NCBI RefSeq assembly: GCF_015350905.1
Contig: NZ_JADKRZ010000001.1
Coordinates: 496,001-560,000 of the forward strand
Source: Curtobacterium sp. VKM Ac-2865
Lineage (GTDB): Bacteria > Actinomycetota > Actinomycetes > Actinomycetales > Microbacteriaceae
Direction of reading: 5' to 3'
DNA length: 64,000 nucleotides
This document shows positions 29,949 to 39,363 of this stretch, piece by piece. Each line of letters starts with the position of its first letter. The first letter of the stretch is position 1. The notes under the pieces are model-generated. The model had not been told where the DNA came from. It worked only from the letters and a program-made list of their open reading frames with translations, and made no database searches. The position numbers were made by a program, and so were the translations under genes.

Positions 29949-31252
29949 AGATCGCGATGGTCTCCGAACACGCCAGCCCGCTCGCGGTGCTGGGCGGTGT
30001 CGACGCCGGCGGCCAGAACGTGCACGTCGCCGCCCTGTCCGGTGCCCTGGCCGACCGCGGCCACGAGGTCACGGTCTACACGCGCCGCGACGACCCCGAG
30101 CTCGCCGCCCGGGTGATGCTGCGTCCCGGTGTCGAGGTCGTGCACGTCGACGCGGGCCCCGCCCGTGCCGTGCCGAAGGACGACCTGTTCCCGTACATGG
30201 CGACGTTCGCGCAGGTGCTGGCCGCCGAGTGGTTCATGGACCGCCCCGACGTCGTCCACGGACACTTCTGGATGTCCGGCCACGCCGCGCTCGAGGCCGT
30301 GACGCAGGTGCAGGCGCGCACCGGCGGCACCCGGATCCCGATCGTGCAGACCTTCCACGCGCTCGGTGTCGTGAAGCGGCGCCACCAGGGCTCGGCGGAC
30401 ACCAGCCCGGACGAGCGCGAATGGCTCGAGCCCGCTGTCGGCCGTGGCGTCGACCAGGTCGTCGCCACCTGCTCCGACGAGGCGTTCGAGCTCAAGGCGC
30501 TCGGCGTCCCGCTGCACGCGATCTCGGTCGTGCCGTGCGGCGTCGACGTGGACCGCTTCCGCCCGGACGGCCCCGTGGAGCAGCGTGGACGCACCGAGCG
30601 GCTGCTCACCGCGTCGCGTCTGGTGCGCCGCAAGGGCGTCGGCACGACGATCGCCGCCCTCGCCGCGCTCGTGCAGGCCGGCCGTGACGTCGAACTCGTC
30701 ATCGTCGGCGGTGCCGGCACGGCCGGGGCCGACCTGGCCGACGACCCGGAGTACCAGCGCCTCGATGCCCTCGCCCGGTCACTCGGCGTGCGTGACCACG
30801 TGTCGTTCCGCGGCCAGCTCGGCCAGGACGCCATGCCGTCGGTGTACCGGAGCGCCGACGTCGTCGTGTGTGCGCCCTGGTACGAGCCGTTCGGCATCGT
30901 GCCGCTCGAGGCGATGGCGTGCGGCCGACCCGTCGTGGCGTCGCAGGTCGGCGGCCTCATCGACACCGTCGTCGAGGACGCGACCGGGCTCCACGTCCCG
31001 CCGCGCGACGAGGCCGCCGTCGCGGCGGCCGTGACGGCGCTCCTCGACGACCCCGGACGGCGCGAGGCCTACGGCGCAGCAGGACGCGAGCGGGTCGAGT
31101 CCCGCTACGCGTGGACCCGGGTCGCCGCGGACACCGAGCGGGTGTACGAGCGACTCATCAGCGGAGGGGCCACCACGGCGCCGCGGACACGGACGACCAC
31201 GACGACGCGCGCCACCCGCGCCGTGCGTGCGACGGAGAGGACGGCACGATGA
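29945..31252 (+). CDS. Glycosyltransferase family 4
   Basis: 435 residues. GT4 marks: [16 protein letters not shown] near the N-terminus, HGHFWMSG, the central [11 protein letters not shown], and the donor site [19 protein letters not shown]. Related to sucrose-phosphate-synthase/MshA-like retaining enzymes. The last 30 residues are a Thr/Arg-rich tail ([17 protein letters not shown]) of unknown use. Overlaps both neighbours by 4 nt, so it is firmly in the operon. Confidence 0.9.
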   Translation: MKIAMVSEHASPLAVLGGVDAGGQNVHVAALSGALADRGHEVTVYTRRDDPELAARVMLRPGVEVVHVDAGPARAVPKDDLFPYMATFAQVLAAEWFMDRPDVVHGHFWMSGHAALEAVTQVQARTGGTRIPIVQTFHALGVVKRRHQGSADTSPDEREWLEPAVGRGVDQVVATCSDEAFELKALGVPLHAISVVPCGVDVDRFRPDGPVEQRGRTERLLTASRLVRRKGVGTTIAALAALVQAGRDVELVIVGGAGTAGADLADDPEYQRLDALARSLGVRDHVSFRGQLGQDAMPSVYRSADVVVCAPWYEPFGIVPLEAMACGRPVVASQVGGLIDTVVEDATGLHVPPRDEAAVAAAVTALLDDPGRREAYGAAGRERVESRYAWTRVAADTERVYERLISGGATTAPRTRTTTTTRATRAVRATERTAR

Positions 31253-31872
31253 CCATCGAACAGACCGGGATCGGCGCGACCGAGCAGCTGCGCGACAGCG
31301 CCAAGGCCGTGCTCGACCACATCACGGCGTCGGTGCCCGTCATCGCGTCGCTCGTCGACCACCACGACCACATCGCGGCCTGGGCGGACGACATCGCGTC
31401 GCGGCTCGTCGCCGGACGTCGGCTCCTCGCCGCGGGCAACGGCGGTTCGGCCGCCGAGGCCCAGCACCTCACCTCCGAGCTGACCGGACGCTTCGACGGC
31501 GACCGGCCCGCGTACTCGGCGATCTCCCTGCACGCCGAGACCTCCGCGGTGACGGCCATCGGGAACGACTACGGCTTCGAGGAGGTGTTCGCCCGGCAGG
31601 TCCGCGCGCACGCCAGGACCGGGGACGTCGTGGTGCTGCTCAGCACGAGCGGCAAGAGCCCGAACCTGCTCGCCGCCGCTGCTGCCGCTCGGGCCGTCGG
31701 TGCCCGCGCGATCGCCCTGACCGGTGCCCGCCCGAACCCGCTCGCCGACGCGGTCGACGACGCCATCTGCATCGACGGTCCGTCCGCGAACGTGCAGGAG
31801 GCCCAGCTCGTCCTCGTGCACGCACTGTGCCGCGCGATGGAGCCCGCGCTCCGCCACGGGGTGCGCCGATGA
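31249..31872 (+). CDS. gmhA: Phosphoheptose isomerase
   Basis: Converts sedoheptulose 7-phosphate to D-glycero-D-manno-heptose 7-phosphate, the first step to ADP-heptose. 207 residues, one SIS domain with [17 protein letters not shown] near residue 62, the catalytic-site [20 protein letters not shown], and [10 protein letters not shown]. These match GmhA rather than other SIS isomerases. Overlaps the upstream GT4 gene and the downstream hldE-like gene by 4 nt each. Confidence 0.9.
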   Translation: MTIEQTGIGATEQLRDSAKAVLDHITASVPVIASLVDHHDHIAAWADDIASRLVAGRRLLAAGNGGSAAEAQHLTSELTGRFDGDRPAYSAISLHAETSAVTAIGNDYGFEEVFARQVRAHARTGDVVVLLSTSGKSPNLLAAAAAARAVGARAIALTGARPNPLADAVDDAICIDGPSANVQEAQLVLVHALCRAMEPALRHGVRR

Positions 31873-33254
31873 GCGCCCGGCTCCGGATCGCCGTCGTCGG
31901 CGACACGCTGCTCGACGTCGACGTCTCGGGCACCAGCGAACGCCTGAGCCCCGACGCACCCGTCCCCGTCGTCGACGTCCGCACCGACGACCGCCGCGCC
32001 GGTGGTGCCGGGCTCGTCGCGACCATGCTCGCCAAGGACGGCCACGACGTCACGCTCGTCACCGTGCTCTCCGACGACGCCCGTGCAGCCGAGATCCGCG
32101 ACCTGCTCCCCGGTGTCCGCATCGTCGCCGGACCGTCCGGCGTCGCCACGCCGGTGAAGACCCGCGTGCGCGTCGGCGACCACGCCCTCGTGCGGATCGA
32201 CGAGGGCTGCGACACGCCCCCGGTGCCGTCCGCGACGCCGGAGATGACCGCGGCGCTCGACGACGTCGACGCCGTCATCGTGGCCGACTACGGGCGCGGG
32301 GTCGCTGCGGCACCGGCCGTGCGCGAGGCCATCGCCCGTGCCACCGAGCACACCCCGGTCGTGTGGGACCCGCACCCCAAGGGCGCCGTCCCCGTGGCGG
32401 GCATCACCGTCGCCACGCCCAACGCCTCCGAGGCCCGGCGCTTCACCGAGATCGGCGGCGAGGGCGTGCCCTTCGCGACCGACGCGGCCGCCGCCCTGGT
32501 CGACGCCTGGGACGTCCGCGCCGTCGCCGTCACGCTCGGCGACCGCGGGGCGCTCGTCGGCCGCCGCACCGCACGTGGACTCGACTCGCGCTTCCTGCCA
32601 GCACCCTCCGTCACCGCCGGTGACCCCTGCGGTGCCGGTGACCGGCTCGCCGCCGGTGTCGCCGTCGCGCTGGCCGGCGGGTCCGACGTCCCGGACGCCG
32701 TCGCGGCCGGGGTCGCCGACGCCTCGGCGTACCTCGCCGCCGGCGGGGTCACCTCGCTCCTCGCCGACGCGCCCGCACCGGTCGAGGTCCCCGGCGTCGA
32801 CCGCGACGCCTTGCGGGTCGTGCACCGCATCCGGAGCGGTGGCGGCACCGTCGTCGCGACCGGTGGCTGCTTCGACCTGCTGCACGCCGGACACGCCAGG
32901 ACTCTGTCGGCAGCGCGGGCGCTCGGCGACTGCCTGGTCGTCTGCCTCAACTCGGACAGCTCGGTGCGCCAGCTCAAGGGCCCCGAGCGGCCGTTCATGA
33001 CGCAGGACGACCGCGTCGAGCTGCTGCTCGCGCTGGACTGCGTCGACGCCGTCGTGGTGTTCGACGAGACGACGCCCGACGAGGCACTGCGCCGCTTCCG
33101 CCCCGACGTGTGGGCGAAAGGCGGCGACTACACCGCGGACGAGCTCCCCGAGGCCGTCACGCTCGCCGAGTGGGGTGGCCGGGTCGTCACCGTGCCGTTC
33201 CACCCGGGCCGCTCCACCACCCGGCTCGCCGCCGCGATCGAACGCGTCAGCTGA
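31869..33254 (+). CDS. hldE: HldE-type bifunctional heptose kinase/adenylyltransferase, copy 1
   Basis: 461 residues. The N-terminal PfkB domain (1-300) has VVGDTLLDVDVSG and the catalytic base in GDPCGAGDRLAAG; the C-terminal nucleotidyltransferase domain (325-461) has ATGGCFDLLHAGHART and the later WAKGGDYTADELPE. HldE phosphorylates heptose 7-phosphate at C1 and then, after GmhB, adds AMP. Compared with copy 2, the kinase motif is GAGDR instead of GAGDT and the nucleotide motif has Gly for Asn (TGGCFD for TNGCFD), so one activity might be weaker. Confidence 0.88.
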   Translation: MSARLRIAVVGDTLLDVDVSGTSERLSPDAPVPVVDVRTDDRRAGGAGLVATMLAKDGHDVTLVTVLSDDARAAEIRDLLPGVRIVAGPSGVATPVKTRVRVGDHALVRIDEGCDTPPVPSATPEMTAALDDVDAVIVADYGRGVAAAPAVREAIARATEHTPVVWDPHPKGAVPVAGITVATPNASEARRFTEIGGEGVPFATDAAAALVDAWDVRAVAVTLGDRGALVGRRTARGLDSRFLPAPSVTAGDPCGAGDRLAAGVAVALAGGSDVPDAVAAGVADASAYLAAGGVTSLLADAPAPVEVPGVDRDALRVVHRIRSGGGTVVATGGCFDLLHAGHARTLSAARALGDCLVVCLNSDSSVRQLKGPERPFMTQDDRVELLLALDCVDAVVVFDETTPDEALRRFRPDVWAKGGDYTADELPEAVTLAEWGGRVVTVPFHPGRSTTRLAAAIERVS

Positions 33255-33307
33255 ACCGCTCCCTGCTCGTCCCTCTCCACACCAGCACGACAACGCAAAG
33301 GACATCC

Positions 33308-34012
33308 ATGCCCGTCCCCACCACCCCCATCGGCCGCGTCCTCGTCACCGGCGGCGCCTCCGGACTCGGCGCAGCCGTCGTGGCCGCCGTCACCGAGGCC
33401 GGCGGCACCCCGATCGTCCTCGACCTGCGCATCGACGCCGTCCCCGAGGGCGTCGACGCCGTCGCCGTGGACGTCTCGGACACCGACGCGGTCGAGCAGG
33501 CCGTGCGCGAGGCCGTCGAACGCCACGGTGGCCTGGACGCCGTGGTCACCGCCGCCGGCATCGACACGCCTGCCCCGATCGACGCGATCTCGTCCGGCAA
33601 CTGGGAGAAGATCGTCGGCGTCAACCTCATCGGCACCGCGTCGACGGTGCGCGCCGCCCTCCCCGCCCTCGAAGCCACGCACGGCCGCGTCGTGACGATC
33701 TCCTCGTCGCTCGCCCTGCGCGGCGTCGGTCACGGCACCGCGTACTCGGCGTCGAAGTTCGGCGTCCGCGGCTTCTCGCAGGCTCTGGCCGCCGAGACTG
33801 CCGGGCGCGTCGGCGTCACGAACGTGATCCCCGCCGGCATGCGCACGAACTTCTTCGCCGACCGCACCGAGCAGTACAAGCCGGGCCCGGACGCGCAGCT
33901 CATCGAGCCCGAGTACGTCGCGAACTCGATCATCTTCGCGCTCTCGCAGCCGGCTGGCTGCGAGATCCGCGAGCTGTCGATCATGCCGGCCACGGAGCCC
34001 AGCTGGCCGTGA
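33308..34012 (+). CDS. Short-chain dehydrogenase/reductase
   Basis: 234 residues, classical SDR. Cofactor motif TGGASGLGAAV, NAG-equivalent TAAGI, catalytic Ser in TISSSLALRG and YSASK (Tyr-x3-Lys). RBS AAAGGA before the ATG. It closes the operon, followed by a terminator. It is too short to be the HldD epimerase (an extended SDR), so it may act on another sugar or polyol of the same glycan. Confidence 0.88.
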   Translation: MPVPTTPIGRVLVTGGASGLGAAVVAAVTEAGGTPIVLDLRIDAVPEGVDAVAVDVSDTDAVEQAVREAVERHGGLDAVVTAAGIDTPAPIDAISSGNWEKIVGVNLIGTASTVRAALPALEATHGRVVTISSSLALRGVGHGTAYSASKFGVRGFSQALAAETAGRVGVTNVIPAGMRTNFFADRTEQYKPGPDAQLIEPEYVANSIIFALSQPAGCEIRELSIMPATEPSWP

Positions 34013-34033
34013 CGCGCTGATCGCGCCCACGCG

Positions 34034-34079
34034 ACGGACGGGAGGCTCGGTGCCAGCTGGCACCGGGCCTCCCGTCCGT
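34034..34079 (+). terminator. Terminator closing the heptose operon
   Basis: 13-bp outer stem ACGGACGGGAGGC with its complement, enclosing the palindrome CGGTGCCAGCTGGCACCG. Starts 21 nt after the SDR stop codon. Confidence 0.75.
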
Positions 34080-34198
34080 GTCGGTGCGGGCGCGCGCACC
34101 GTGCGTGGTCTCTCGGCTGGTGCGAGCTCAGCCACCCCGTGCGAGCCCGTGTCGCGGCACGGAGTGTGCAACCTCGCACCGGGGCCGGCCGGGGCTCG

Positions 34199-35302
34199 CT
34201 AGCTGGGCGGCGCCGTGCGGAGCAGGTCCTCGACGTCGGCGAGCACCTGCTCGGGCGTGACGTGGTCGACGTAGGACGGGTCGTGCTCGCAGCGCTCCGC
34301 GGTCCAGCCGACCTGCGTGACGTCGATCCCGCACACCGGGCAGCGGGTGACGAAGGACATCAGGACGCGGTGTCGGCCCCGGTCGAGCGGTCCGGCGTTG
34401 ATGACGTTGCCGAACCAGAAGACACCCACCGTGCGGGTGCCGACGGCCAGGGCGAGGTGGCGCGGCCCGGAGTCGTCGCCGACCATCACGTCGGCGGCCC
34501 CGAGCACCGCGGGCAGCTCGCGGAGCGGGAGCGACCCGACGACGTCGTGCAGGCGCTCCGTCGAGCCGAGGGCGTCCTGCACCGCCGCGGTGATCCGGTC
34601 GGTCGCGGGTCGGTCGGACTCGTCGCCGACGACCACCACGTCGTCGCCGGCACCCAGGCGCGCGATCGCCACGGCGGCGAAGTGCTCGGGGCTCCAGCGG
34701 CGGCGCGGGTCCGTCGCGCCGGGGTGCATCGCGACGAGGTTCCCCGTCACGCCGAGGCGGGCGCGCACGGCGGCTCGCTCGTCGTCGGTGACGGCGAGCC
34801 GGGGGTCGAGCGTGACCGGTTCCGCGCCGGCGAGGGCAGCGACCTCGAGCCCGCGCAGCACCTCGTGCTGGTAGTAGACGTAGCGGACCCAGCGTTCCAG
34901 GACCTCGGCGTCCTCGGTGGCGGTGCCCACGGTGTGGCGGGCACCGAGGCGCAGCAGGAAGGGGTTCGAGTTGCGGCCGCCGCCGTGCAGCTGCACCGCG
35001 AGGTCGAAGCGGCCGTGCAGGCGCTCGAAGAAGTCCGCGGGGGTCGGGGCGCCGTCGCCGGCGTCACGGACACCGGGCACGACGGGGAGCTCCTCGACCG
35101 CGTCGACCGCGTCGCTCCGTCCGTCGAGCAGGGCGGCCGCCGCGGGCGTGCCGAGCAGGGTCAGCCGGGCGTCCGGGTAGGCGGCTGCGAGTGCCTCGAT
35201 CGCGGGCATCGCGAACATCAGGTCGCCGAGGCCCCCGCCCCGCAGGACCGCGACCTCGCGGACCCCCTCGAACCGTTCGCCGCCCTCGCCGATGCGCACC
35301 AC
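34199..35302 (-). CDS. Glycosyltransferase family 9 (heptosyltransferase-like), copy 3
   Basis: 367 residues from the GTG at 35302, with AGGAGA 8 nt upstream; a frame to 35467 exists but lacks a ribosome binding site. GT9 marks are VLRGGGLGDLMFAMPAIEAL, MHPGATDPRRRWSPEHF and DDSGPRHLALAVGTRTVGVF. The C-terminal region CPVCGIDVTQ...CEHD has a four-Cys pattern that may bind metal. Divergent from the aldehyde dehydrogenase gene. Confidence 0.87.
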   Translation of the reverse strand: MVRIGEGGERFEGVREVAVLRGGGLGDLMFAMPAIEALAAAYPDARLTLLGTPAAAALLDGRSDAVDAVEELPVVPGVRDAGDGAPTPADFFERLHGRFDLAVQLHGGGRNSNPFLLRLGARHTVGTATEDAEVLERWVRYVYYQHEVLRGLEVAALAGAEPVTLDPRLAVTDDERAAVRARLGVTGNLVAMHPGATDPRRRWSPEHFAAVAIARLGAGDDVVVVGDESDRPATDRITAAVQDALGSTERLHDVVGSLPLRELPAVLGAADVMVGDDSGPRHLALAVGTRTVGVFWFGNVINAGPLDRGRHRVLMSFVTRCPVCGIDVTQVGWTAERCEHDPSYVDHVTPEQVLADVEDLLRTAPPS

Positions 35303-35420
35303 GTCCGCTGTCTCCTGTCGTCGTCGGTCGAGACCGACCGACGTCCTGTCTACCGAGCATCGCTGGGCGGTGTGCCGCCTGACCGCGGAACGCAGTGCCG
35401 CGACCACGTCCAGAGAAGAA

Positions 35421-35473
35421 GGAGCAGTGTCGTACTCCTCATGGCCATCGGCCTGAGGCAGCAGCACTGCTCC
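35421..35473 (+). promoter_or_regulatory. Nested inverted repeats in the leader of the aldehyde dehydrogenase gene
   Basis: GGAGCAGTG (35421-35429) pairs exactly with CACTGCTCC (35465-35473). Inside, CCTCA-T-GGCC pairs with GGCCTGAGG (35437-35458). The stacked stems lie 40 bp before the start codon, and the outer arm overlaps an AAGGAG sequence. Could be an RNA structure controlling translation or a protein-binding site. Confidence 0.4.
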
Positions 35474-35512
35474 ATCGGCACTGACCCATCAGCACCACCC
35501 GGAAGGACGCGC

Positions 35513-37009
35513 ATGACGCTCGAAGCCCCCACCGCCACGGACGAGGTCGTCGTCCTGGACCCCGTGACCGGCGACGTCGCCTCGACGATCCCGGTCGCCG
35601 GCCCGGACGCCGTGCACGACGCGGTGGCACGGGCACGAGCGGCCTTCCCGGACTGGGCGCGGACCGCCCCGGCCGAGCGCGGCTCGGCCCTGCGTGCCGC
35701 CGCCGAACACCTCCGGGCGCACGCGGACGAGCTCGCCGAGCTGAACACCCGCGAGACCGGCAAGGTCCCCGGCGACGCGGCCGGCGGCGTCGAGGCCGGC
35801 ATCGGCACGCTCCTGCAGTACGCCGAGCTCGGCCCGCTGCACCGCGGCGAGTCCCTCCGCGGCCAGCACGGTGCCGCCGACTGGACCGTGCCGCACCCCC
35901 GCGGTGTCGTCCTGGCGCTCACGCCCTGGAACGACCCGGTCGCCGTCGCGCTCGGCGTCATCGGCGCCGCCGTCGTCACCGGCAACACCGTCGTGCACAA
36001 GGGCAGCGAGCGGTGCCCCGCGACCTTCGCCCGCCTCAACGAGCTGCTCGCCGAGGCCCTGCCCGACGGCGTGTTCGTCGGGGTCGACGGTGACGCCTCC
36101 ACCGGTGAGGCGCTCCTCGCCGAGGACGGCATCGCGGTCTACGCCCACGTGGGCTCCACCGCCACCGGCGACCGGCTCAGCGAGGTCGCCGTCGGCACCC
36201 GCGCGCACGTGATCCGCGAGAACGGCGGCAACGACGCGCTCGTCGTGGACGCCGGCGTCGACCCCGTGTGGGCCGCCGGGCAGGGCGCACTCGGTGCCTT
36301 CGCCAACACCGGGCAGATCTGCACGAGCGTGGAGCGCGTCTACGTGCACCGCGACGTCGCCGACGCCTTCGTCGAGGCCCTCGTCGCCGAGGCCGAGGCG
36401 AAGACCGCCGCCCCCGCCGCCCAGTACGGCCCGCTCGTCGACGACCGGCTCCGGGTCCTCGTGCAGCAGCACGTCGACGACGCCGTCGCCAAGGGTGCCG
36501 AGGTCCGGACGGGCGGCTCCGTGCCGGACGGCACCGGGACCTTCTACCCCGCGACCGTGCTCACCGGGTGCACCGACGACGCGCTCGTGCTGACCGAGGA
36601 GACCTTCGGGCCGATCGCCCCCGTCCGCGTGGTCGACTCGTTCGAGGAGGGCCTCGAGCTCGCCGCCGCCGACCGCTACGGTCTGGCCGCCTCGGTCCTG
36701 ACCAACGACACCGCGCACGCGCTGCTCGCCGCCGCGACGCTCCCCGTCGGCACCGTCAAGGTGAACGCGGTGTTCGGCGGCGCTCCCGGTGGCAGCGCCG
36801 AGCCCCGCGGCGCCTCGGGCTCCGGCTTCGGGTACGGCCCGCACCTGCTCGACGAGATGACGACGACCACGGTGGTCCACCTCGAAGCCGCGCCGGCAGC
36901 GCCGGCCGCAGCCGCCGCCCCCGCGTCCGCCGCCCCTGCGTCGTCAGCGCCGGCCGCAGCCGGGTCCGACGAGGGCGTCACGGCGTCCGCCGAGGGCTTC
37001 GACCGATGA
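35513..37009 (+). CDS. Aldehyde dehydrogenase family protein
   Basis: 498 residues. The catalytic Cys is in NTGQICTSVERVYV (about residue 266), the general base Glu in RENGGNDA, and the NAD-site segment LALTPWNDPVAV is present. A 40-residue Ala/Pro/Ser-rich tail after HLEAAPA is not part of the fold. Start ATG at 35513 with GGAAGGA; an in-frame ATG at 35441 is possible but its binding site is too far away. Overlaps the second hldE by 4 nt, implying a role in the same sugar route, perhaps oxidising a sugar aldehyde. Confidence 0.87.
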   Translation: MTLEAPTATDEVVVLDPVTGDVASTIPVAGPDAVHDAVARARAAFPDWARTAPAERGSALRAAAEHLRAHADELAELNTRETGKVPGDAAGGVEAGIGTLLQYAELGPLHRGESLRGQHGAADWTVPHPRGVVLALTPWNDPVAVALGVIGAAVVTGNTVVHKGSERCPATFARLNELLAEALPDGVFVGVDGDASTGEALLAEDGIAVYAHVGSTATGDRLSEVAVGTRAHVIRENGGNDALVVDAGVDPVWAAGQGALGAFANTGQICTSVERVYVHRDVADAFVEALVAEAEAKTAAPAAQYGPLVDDRLRVLVQQHVDDAVAKGAEVRTGGSVPDGTGTFYPATVLTGCTDDALVLTEETFGPIAPVRVVDSFEEGLELAAADRYGLAASVLTNDTAHALLAAATLPVGTVKVNAVFGGAPGGSAEPRGASGSGFGYGPHLLDEMTTTTVVHLEAAPAAPAAAAAPASAAPASSAPAAAGSDEGVTASAEGFDR

Positions 37010-38499
37010 CCGCTGACGTCCGCCTGGTGCGGGACCTGATCGCACGCATCGACGACCACGAGCCGCTCGTCGTCGTCATCGGCGACTGCATCCTGGACCG
37101 CTGGACGATCGGCGAGGCCGAGCGCGTCTCCCGCGAGGCCCCGGCCCCCGTCGTCCGCGTCACCGAGACCATCGCGGTCCCGGGCGGCGCGGCGAACACC
37201 GCCGTGAACGCCCGCGCCCTCGGAGCCCGTGTCCGCATGGTCGGGCTGCTCGGGGACGACGAGGTCGGCGCGGTCCTCCGCCAGCGCCTCGACGCCGCCG
37301 GGGTCGACACCTCGTACATGGTGACGATCCCGGGCGCGACGACCACGTCGAAGTCGCGGATCGTCGGTGGCGACCGGGTGGTCGTCCGCGTGGACGAGCT
37401 CGCCGCCATGCCGACCGACGGGCACACCGAGCAGCTCGCCGACGCCGTGGCCCGTGCCATCCGCGCCGCCGACGCCGCCGTGGTCTGCGACTACGGCCTC
37501 GGGGTCACCCCGGAGAGCGTCCTGCCCGTGATCGACCGGGACCGCCCGGCCGTCGTCGTGGTCGACGCACACGACCTCGGCGGCTGGCGCGAGCTGCGCC
37601 CCGACCTCGTCACGCCGAACGCCGGCGAGGCCGCAGCGCTGCTCGGTCGTCCCCTCGGCGACGGTGTCGAGCGCGCCGCGACCGTCGTGGCCGCCCGCGA
37701 CGAGGTCTTCGCCGCCACCGGTGCCCGCGCCGTCGTCGTCACGCTGGACCGCAACGGCACCGTGCTCCTGGAGCCGGGCGAGGACACCGGGTTCCGCACC
37801 CGCGCCACCCCCGCCTCCGAGCAGCAGGCGTCCGGTGCCGGCGACACCTTCTGCGCCGCCGCCTCGGTCGCCCTGGCCGTCGGCGCCCCCGCACGCGAGG
37901 CCGTCGCCTTCGCGCAGGCAGCAGCCGACGTCGTCGTCCGCGAGGCCGGCACGTCCACCTGCGACGCCGCCGCGCTGCTCCGCTCCGTCGAGGCCCCCGC
38001 GGAGACGGTCGTCGACCACGACGACCTCGCCGCCGCAGTGGCGGTCGCCCGCAGCGAGGGCCGCCGGGTCGTCTTCACGAACGGCTGCTTCGACGTCGTG
38101 CACCGCGGGCACACCTCGTACCTCCGCCAGGCCAAGGAGCTCGGGGACCTGCTCGTCGTCGCGCTGAACGACGACGACTCGGTCCGCCGGCTCAAGGGCC
38201 CGGAGCGGCCGATCAACACCGCCGAGGACCGCGCCGGCGTCCTCGCCGCACTCGCCTGCGTCGACCTGGTGACGGTCTTCGCGACCGACACCCCCATCCC
38301 GCTCATCGAGCGGGTGCAGCCCGACGTCTACGTCAAGGGCGGCGACTACTCCCCCGAGATGCTCCGCGAGACCGAGGTCGTGCGCAGCTACGGCGGCGAG
38401 GTCGTCATGGTCGACTACGTCCCCGAGCACTCGACCAGTGCCGTCGTCCGACGCATCCGCGAGACCTCGGGAGGAGCCACGGGCGGCGAGGCCCTGTGA
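37006..38499 (+). CDS. hldE: HldE-type bifunctional heptose kinase/adenylyltransferase, copy 2
   Basis: 497 residues. PfkB kinase domain (1-325) with VVIGDCILDRWTIG, VPGGAANTAVNARALG and the catalytic ASGAGDTFCAAAS; nucleotidyltransferase domain (355-497) with FTNGCFDVVHRGHTSYL and VKGGDYSPEMLRETEVV. All key motifs are canonical, closer to proteobacterial HldE than copy 1. It is translationally coupled to the aldehyde dehydrogenase before it and to the glycosyltransferase after it. Confidence 0.9.
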   Translation: MTADVRLVRDLIARIDDHEPLVVVIGDCILDRWTIGEAERVSREAPAPVVRVTETIAVPGGAANTAVNARALGARVRMVGLLGDDEVGAVLRQRLDAAGVDTSYMVTIPGATTTSKSRIVGGDRVVVRVDELAAMPTDGHTEQLADAVARAIRAADAAVVCDYGLGVTPESVLPVIDRDRPAVVVVDAHDLGGWRELRPDLVTPNAGEAAALLGRPLGDGVERAATVVAARDEVFAATGARAVVVTLDRNGTVLLEPGEDTGFRTRATPASEQQASGAGDTFCAAASVALAVGAPAREAVAFAQAAADVVVREAGTSTCDAAALLRSVEAPAETVVDHDDLAAAVAVARSEGRRVVFTNGCFDVVHRGHTSYLRQAKELGDLLVVALNDDDSVRRLKGPERPINTAEDRAGVLAALACVDLVTVFATDTPIPLIERVQPDVYVKGGDYSPEMLRETEVVRSYGGEVVMVDYVPEHSTSAVVRRIRETSGGATGGEAL

Positions 38500-39362
38500 G
38501 CACCGCCCGCTGGTCAGGAGCCTGGGGCCGCGACGGCCGTCCCGACGACGCGCCGGACGTCGACGTGCTCATCCCCACGGTGGGACGCACCGCTGAGCTG
38601 GCGACGACCCTCGCCGGGCTCGCCGCCCAGGCGGACGCCTCGTTCCGCGTCGTCATCAGCGACCAGTCGGAGACCAGCGACGTCGCGTCGCGTCCGGCGG
38701 TCGCCGCCATGGTGCGCGTCCTGGAGGCCCAGGGCCGGCCCGTCACGCTGCTCACCCACCCGGTACGGCGTGGGCTGGCCGAGCACCGGCAGTTCCTGCT
38801 GGACCGCGCGTCCGCCCCGGCGGTGTTGTTCCTCGACGACGACGTCTGGCTCGAGCCCGGCTCCGTGTCCCGGATGCTCGACGCCCTGCGGACGCTCGGC
38901 TGCGGCTTCGTCGGCAGTGCCGTGCAGGGGCTGTCGTACCTGGCCGACCGGCGGCCGCACGAGACGGCCCCGTTCGAACCGTGGGAGGGACCGGTGGTGC
39001 CCGAGGTGATCCGGCGCGGCTCCCCCGGCTTCGCGCGCTGGTCGCTCCACAACGCCGCGAACCTCGCGCACGTCGCCGCGGGCCTCGACGTCGAACCCGG
39101 CGGGTGGGTCCCCTACCGTGTCGCCTGGGTGGGCGCCTGCGTGCTGTACGACCGTGCCGCGCTCGTCGCGGTCGGCGGGTTCGAGTTCTGGGACACGCTG
39201 CCCGTCGGCCACGCCGGCGAGGACGTCGTCGCCCAGTGGCGGGTCATGGAGCGCTTCGGCGGCGCGGGGATCGTACCGTCCGGCGCCGTCCACCTCGAGG
39301 CACCGACGACCGTCACCGACCGCTCGGTGGACGCACCCAACGTGGTGCTCGGCCCGGCCTGA
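38496..39362 (+). CDS. Glycosyltransferase family 2
   Basis: 288 residues, GT-A type. DVLIPTVGRTAEL at the N-terminus, the metal-binding acidic motif in VLFLDDDVWLEPG, and an acceptor-side segment GGFEFWDTLPVGHAGEDV. The GTG start overlaps the hldE stop (GTGA). Last gene of the second heptose operon (35513-39362). Confidence 0.87.
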   Translation: MSTARWSGAWGRDGRPDDAPDVDVLIPTVGRTAELATTLAGLAAQADASFRVVISDQSETSDVASRPAVAAMVRVLEAQGRPVTLLTHPVRRGLAEHRQFLLDRASAPAVLFLDDDVWLEPGSVSRMLDALRTLGCGFVGSAVQGLSYLADRRPHETAPFEPWEGPVVPEVIRRGSPGFARWSLHNAANLAHVAAGLDVEPGGWVPYRVAWVGACVLYDRAALVAVGGFEFWDTLPVGHAGEDVVAQWRVMERFGGAGIVPSGAVHLEAPTTVTDRSVDAPNVVLGPA

Positions 39363-39363
39363 C

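Noticed and set aside
33308..34012. HldD (ADP-heptose epimerase) for the SDR
   Set aside because: HldD is an extended SDR of more than 300 residues; this is a 234-residue classical SDR with YSASK.
35427..35456. Nine-codon leader ORF starting with GTG in the aldehyde dehydrogenase leader
   Set aside because: The ribosome binding site is only 2 nt from the GTG, too close for efficient initiation.
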